This document shows, one piece after another, positions 60,796-64,000 of a stretch of 64,000 nt of DNA (positions within the stretch are counted from its first letter, which is position 1; every line of letters begins with the position of its first letter). The notes under the pieces were generated by a model. It saw nothing but the letters and a program-made list of their open reading frames with translations, had not been told where the DNA came from and did not search any database. The stretch lies in the NCBI RefSeq assembly GCF_036231945.1, contig NZ_CP109599.1, positions 6,351,501 to 6,415,500 on the forward strand, in the 5' to 3' direction. The stretch is from Streptomyces sp. NBC_01429 (GTDB lineage Bacteria > Actinomycetota > Actinomycetes > Streptomycetales > Streptomycetaceae). The position numbers were made by a program, and so were the translations under genes.

Positions 60796-61605
60796 ATGAA
60801 ACTGTCCAGAATCACAGTGTTCTCCACCTCGCTGCTCCTCGGCGCCGTCCTCGCTCTCACCGGAGCGGCCTCGGCCCAGGCGCGGGAATCGGCCGCCGCC
60901 GTCGACTATGTGGCGCTGGGTGATTCCTACTCCTCCGGCGTCGGATCCGGCAGTTACGACAGCGCGAGCGGTGACTGCAAACGCACCCCCAAGGCGTATC
61001 CGGCGCTCTGGGCGGCCGCGCATTCACCCGCGACGTTCGCGTTCACCGCGTGCGCGGGCGCTCGTACGGGTGATGTGACCGCCGGTCAGCTGACCCCGCT
61101 CAGCTCGGCCACGGACCTCGTCAGCATCACCATCGGAGGCAATGACGCGGGCTTCTCCGATGTCATGACGACCTGTGTCCTCAATTCGCAGGCCACCTGC
61201 CTCAGCCGGATCGCCACGGCGCGCGCCTACGTCGACTCGACCCTGCCCGGAAACCTCGACTCGGTGTACACGGCGATCAAGGCCAAGGCGCCCTCCGCCC
61301 GCGTCGTCGTCCTCGGCTATCCCCGCTTCTACAAGCTCGGCGGCAGCTGCCTCGCCGGACTGAGCGAGACGGTGCGCGCCGCGATCAACGGTGCCTCCGA
61401 CTATCTGAACGCGGCGACCGCCAAGCGGGCCGCCGACCACGGCTTCACCTTCGTCGATGTTGTCGGGGCGTTCACCGGCCACGAGATCTGCTCGAGCTCC
61501 GCGTGGCTGCACAGCCTCAACGTGCTCAATATCGGAGAGTCCTACCACCCCACCGCCGCCGGCCAGTCCGGCGGCTATCTGCCGGTCTTCACCTCGGCGG
61601 CGTAG
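60796..61605 (+). CDS. secreted SGNH-family esterase/lipase
   Basis: A 269-residue secreted GDSL/SGNH hydrolase. The signal peptide is VFSTSLLLGAVLALTGAAS, cleaved near SAQA. Block I is VALGDSYSSGVGSG with nucleophile Ser44; block III is IGGNDAGFSD; block V is GESYHPTAAGQ with catalytic His about 251. Here the expected DxxH is ExxH, in line with the Ser-His dyad esterase of S. scabies. Six cysteines suggest three disulfides. The ATG has GGGAGAGG 8 bases upstream. Substrates are probably short or aromatic esters. Confidence 0.92.
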   Translation: MKLSRITVFSTSLLLGAVLALTGAASAQARESAAAVDYVALGDSYSSGVGSGSYDSASGDCKRTPKAYPALWAAAHSPATFAFTACAGARTGDVTAGQLTPLSSATDLVSITIGGNDAGFSDVMTTCVLNSQATCLSRIATARAYVDSTLPGNLDSVYTAIKAKAPSARVVVLGYPRFYKLGGSCLAGLSETVRAAINGASDYLNAATAKRAADHGFTFVDVVGAFTGHEICSSSAWLHSLNVLNIGESYHPTAAGQSGGYLPVFTSAA

Positions 61606-61614
61606 CGGGGGCGA

Positions 61615-61647
61615 GGCCGGCGGCGCCCCTTCGGGAGGCCGCCGGCC
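61615..61647 (+). terminator. hairpin after the SGNH esterase gene
   Basis: Ten-base arms GGCCGGCGGC (61615-61624) and GCCGCCGGCC (61638-61647) enclose a 13-base loop that contains a smaller CCC-TTC-GGG pairing. Starts 9 bases after the stop. Confidence 0.7.
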
Positions 61648-61870
61648 CCCGTCCCGGGCCACCTCCTGATCCCCCCTCGATCCACTCCGGGAGGTGCGCG
61701 GACATCCTGGGCGAACTGTCCAACTCGCCCTGAAATAAGATGGATGCGGCATGGTTGCTCGTCCCCGTACGGGTGCGGTTCCCGCCCGAGGCGGGATACA
61801 CGGGTGTCCGGCAGGGGCGATAGGGTTAACCTGCCCGGGCCGGTTGCCCTCGTTACGGGTGGGGAGTGAA

Positions 61871-62134
61871 ATGAATCAGATAACGGTACACAGCAGGGCG
61901 CGGGTCCCTGCGATCACCTGCGGGAGCAGCGCGACCAGTTCGCGCCTCGACCGCCATCTCTCGGTGCTCGGCGGTCCCGCCGTGCCACAGCGGGAGACCG
62001 TCGAGGCGACGCTGCTGATGCGCGAGCTGATCTCGCGCGACCGCTCGCAGACGCATCGGAACAAGGGCGCGCGGGTCTCGCTCTTCGCGCCGCTGCGCCG
62101 CCTGCGCCGCTCGCTGTTCGGCAGCCGCCGCTGA
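61871..62134 (+). CDS. small basic hypothetical protein
   Basis: An 87-residue protein of unknown function. It begins MNQITVHSRARVPAIT, has a middle segment DRHLSVLGGPAVPQRETVEA and TLLMRELISRDRSQTHRNKG, and ends in a basic amphipathic stretch LRRLRRSLFGSRR. GGGGAG sits before the ATG. Codon bias is typical of the genome, and such short proteins with this ending are known in Streptomyces, but I cannot name a family. No membrane segment. Confidence 0.6.
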   Translation: MNQITVHSRARVPAITCGSSATSSRLDRHLSVLGGPAVPQRETVEATLLMRELISRDRSQTHRNKGARVSLFAPLRRLRRSLFGSRR

Positions 62135-62384
62135 CCCTGTGGCGTTACGGCTCACGGCGTGCCGACGTCCCCGCGTCACGGCGCCGCATGCTTCACCGCG
62201 TCAGCGCGACGATCCGCCGGTCCGCCGGTCTGTCGAGCCGCTCCGGCGCGGTCCCGGCGCAGTGCCACTCCCCGCTCGTCCGTTTCACCACGGCTCGCGG
62301 CAGTGCGTCGGTCTCCCCTCTCACTCCCTCCCAAGGGGCAGCTCCCGCCCCGCCCGTCACTCCCGACCGAGGCGCTTCGGAGCT

Positions 62385-63704
62385 TCAGACCAGTGCGAAC
62401 TGGCCCTCCGGCCCCTCCTCGTGATGATCGAGCACCGAGGCCGGCCGCCGCGCCGCCACCGGGGCCGGGAGGATTCCCGCCTCCCGCAGCTCCCGCCGCC
62501 CGATCAGCGGTCCCTCGTCCACGCGTGCGCGCAGGGCGTCCTGATCCGGCCGGGCCTCCGCGAGCAGGGTCAGCACGGTGATCAGTTCGAGCAGCTCCGA
62601 CGTCCACTCCCGCTGCCAGGCCGGCCCGGCCTCTGCCGTCCGCTGTTCGAACCACAGCTCCAGGATCCGTACGCCGCCCACCGTGAAGTCGCGGGCCGCC
62701 GGAGACACGGGGGAGACGCGGCCCGTACCGAGCAGGAGCGCCGCGTCCTCCGCGTCGTACCCGAGCGCCTCGGGACGGTCGGGGACGGCGGCGCGCACGT
62801 ACGGGCGGCGGCCCCCGGGCAGCCGGGGCTTCTCGCCGCCGCGCGCCCCGCGCAGCTGGACCCCGGTCATCCGCCGCCCCAGCTCGACCCCGGCGGACCA
62901 GACCCCGGCGTCGGCGGTCAGTGGCACCACGCATCCGGCGGGGGAGGGGAGCGCGGTGGCCACGGCCCAGGCGAGCAGCGCGTCGGCGGTGACCTCGTGC
63001 CCGTACCGCCGCGCCAGCAGCGCGGTCAGCCCCGGCGCGACATTGGGTTCCACGCCGCCCGGCCGGCGGTAGAGCGGCCTGATCCGGCCGGGCCGGCCCG
63101 CCGGCGAGTGACCGTCCGGCAGTACGGCGCCGACCAGCAGCGCGGGTCCCGCGCCCGACGGCACGTACCCCTGCTCCACGGCGAAGACCTGGTGCGCGTC
63201 AGCGACCCGCCACAGCTCCGGGCGGGCCGCGTCGATCAGCCGGTGGTCGGGGATCAGCCACTGCTCGTCGAACGGTCCGTGCCCCATCCGTACCGGCGGC
63301 GGGCAGGGGCCCGACTCGCGGACGAACCGCCCGGTCCCGGTGGCCCGTCCCGGCAGCGCGGTCACCGCGCTGTGCTGCGTACGGGAGCGGGTCGGCCCGA
63401 ACAGCGCGTCGCGCTCGGCGCCTTCCGACCGTACGAGCCGGTCCCAGCGCGCCGTGAGGGCGGCGGGCGACGGGGCCATGATCCAGGGCCTGCCGAGCCG
63501 CAGCGGCGCCGCCGACCAGGGCATGAGATCGCCGAGCGACGGGGTGTCCGCCCCCGCTCCGTCCATCACGCCCGGCTCCGGATCCGGGCCACGACCCGCA
63601 CGGGCCCTCGCACCGGTCCTCTCGCCGGAACCCTCGCCGGTCCTCTCATCGGAACCCTCGCCGGAGCCTTCGCCGGAATCCCTGCCGGACCGCGTCACCG
63701 TCAT
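62385..63704 (-). CDS. type ISP restriction-modification C-terminal-like protein (orphan)
   Basis: A 439-residue protein resembling the C-terminal specificity part of Type ISP restriction-modification enzymes (LFGPTRSRTQHSAVTALPGR, GPFDEQWLIPDHRLIDAARP, VADAHQVFAVEQG, RIRPLYRRPGG). The helicase, nuclease and methyltransferase motifs of full ISP enzymes are absent. Homologues of this size occur in many Streptomyces, so it may have another role. N-terminal residues 1-45 are Ser/Gly/Glu/Arg repeats from a degenerate 9-base DNA array. ATG at 63704 chosen because GGGAGG sits 9 bases upstream; the longer frame to 63791 overlaps the next gene. Confidence 0.6.
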   Translation of the reverse strand: MTVTRSGRDSGEGSGEGSDERTGEGSGERTGARARAGRGPDPEPGVMDGAGADTPSLGDLMPWSAAPLRLGRPWIMAPSPAALTARWDRLVRSEGAERDALFGPTRSRTQHSAVTALPGRATGTGRFVRESGPCPPPVRMGHGPFDEQWLIPDHRLIDAARPELWRVADAHQVFAVEQGYVPSGAGPALLVGAVLPDGHSPAGRPGRIRPLYRRPGGVEPNVAPGLTALLARRYGHEVTADALLAWAVATALPSPAGCVVPLTADAGVWSAGVELGRRMTGVQLRGARGGEKPRLPGGRRPYVRAAVPDRPEALGYDAEDAALLLGTGRVSPVSPAARDFTVGGVRILELWFEQRTAEAGPAWQREWTSELLELITVLTLLAEARPDQDALRARVDEGPLIGRRELREAGILPAPVAARRPASVLDHHEEGPEGQFALV

Positions 63705-63771
63705 GCGGACCGTCCTCCCGTCGCCGTGTGCGCCGTCGGCGGCATCGTAACGGCCGCGCCGGAACGGCAGG

Positions 63772-64000
63772 TCAGTGCGGGCGCGCTTCACCCGTGAGGT
63801 CCGCCTCGACCGTCACGGAGAACGCGAAGCGGTCACCCCGGTAGCGGATCCTGGCCACATCCACCACCCGGCCGTCCGCGTCGTACGTCACCCCCGTGTA
63901 GTGCAGGATCGGGCTGAGCAGCGGCACCCGCAGCAACTCGGCCGTCACCGGGTCGGCGAGCCGCGCCTCGACCGTGTCGGTGATCCGGCTGATCCGCACG
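63772..64000 (-). CDS. GntR-family regulator, UTRA C-terminal fragment
   Basis: The last 75 residues of a GntR/HutC-type regulator run off the right edge. ITDTVEARLADPVTAELLRV, LLSPILHYTGVTYDADGRVV and YRGDRFAFSVTVEADL match the small-molecule-binding UTRA domain. The HTH is outside the window. Its stop is 67 bases before the chosen start of the ISP-like gene, on the same strand, so that gene may be in its operon. Confidence 0.85.
   Translation of the reverse strand, partial: VRISRITDTVEARLADPVTAELLRVPLLSPILHYTGVTYDADGRVVDVARIRYRGDRFAFSVTVEADLTGEARPH

Overview
The window is a high-GC actinomycete chromosome segment, almost certainly Streptomyces. Codons are strongly G/C in the third position, GTG and TTG starts are common, genes overlap by ATGA/GTGA, and the proteins (PyrG, ScpA/ScpB, SflA-type SepF, streptogrisin proteases, FxSxx-COOH system, sortase-type LPMO) are typical of that genus. 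No rRNA, tRNA, CRISPR array, transposase or integrase was seen, and most of the window reads as chromosomal core with small accessory insertions.

Region 1 (1-22.4 kb) is a conserved housekeeping block: an SDR fragment and a GH15 glycosidase, then CTP synthase (pyrG), a Nudix hydrolase, a P-loop/TPR protein, alanine dehydrogenase, a ParA-like ATPase with a small basic partner, scpA, scpB and an RluB-type pseudouridine synthase whose N-terminal coding frame looks broken at a perfect palindrome. A strong terminator follows. A separate unit then begins with a palindromic operator: NrtR-like regulator, ADP-ribosylglycohydrolase and two RlaP-type nucleotidyltransferases that converge and overlap. 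The block closes with chorismate mutase, prephenate dehydrogenase, cmk, an acyltransferase and the GTPase der, ending in a textbook terminator.

Region 2 (22.4-33 kb) is mixed: two hypothetical genes, an I78-type inhibitor, a PAP2 phosphatase, a DHA2 exporter, a glutaryl-CoA-dehydrogenase-like enzyme, the cell-division paralogue SflA, a DUF5685 protein with an extraordinary cysteine-rich tail, a DUF1684 protein and a secreted streptogrisin.

Region 3 (33-43.4 kb) is the most distinctive part. A SLOG gene and a SLATT membrane-protein gene converge, and divergent from the SLATT gene lies a complete FxSxx-COOH cassette: a 54-residue precursor ending in FNSAL, an FxsB radical SAM/SPASM maturase with a decayed metallohydrolase domain, an AAC(3)-like acetyltransferase, TIR-like FxsC, and a giant FxsT protein (MinD-like ATPase, TIR-like, NB-ARC, TPR). 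The families suggest peptide cyclophane formation coupled to a signalling or conflict (immunity-like) module of unknown biological role.

Region 4 (43.5-64 kb) holds an alpha/beta hydrolase, a second S1 protease, an SOS-box-controlled dnaE2 plus imuB-like mutagenesis pair, a secreted lipase, a sortase-anchored LPMO, a PrmC-like methyltransferase, a methyltransferase-Nudix fusion, a YtrA-type GntR regulator, an AAA ATPase, a surface-glycan-type operon (two GT2 enzymes and a polysaccharide deacetylase), a secreted SGNH esterase, a small hypothetical protein, an orphan type-ISP C-terminal-like protein and the 3' end of a GntR/UTRA regulator.
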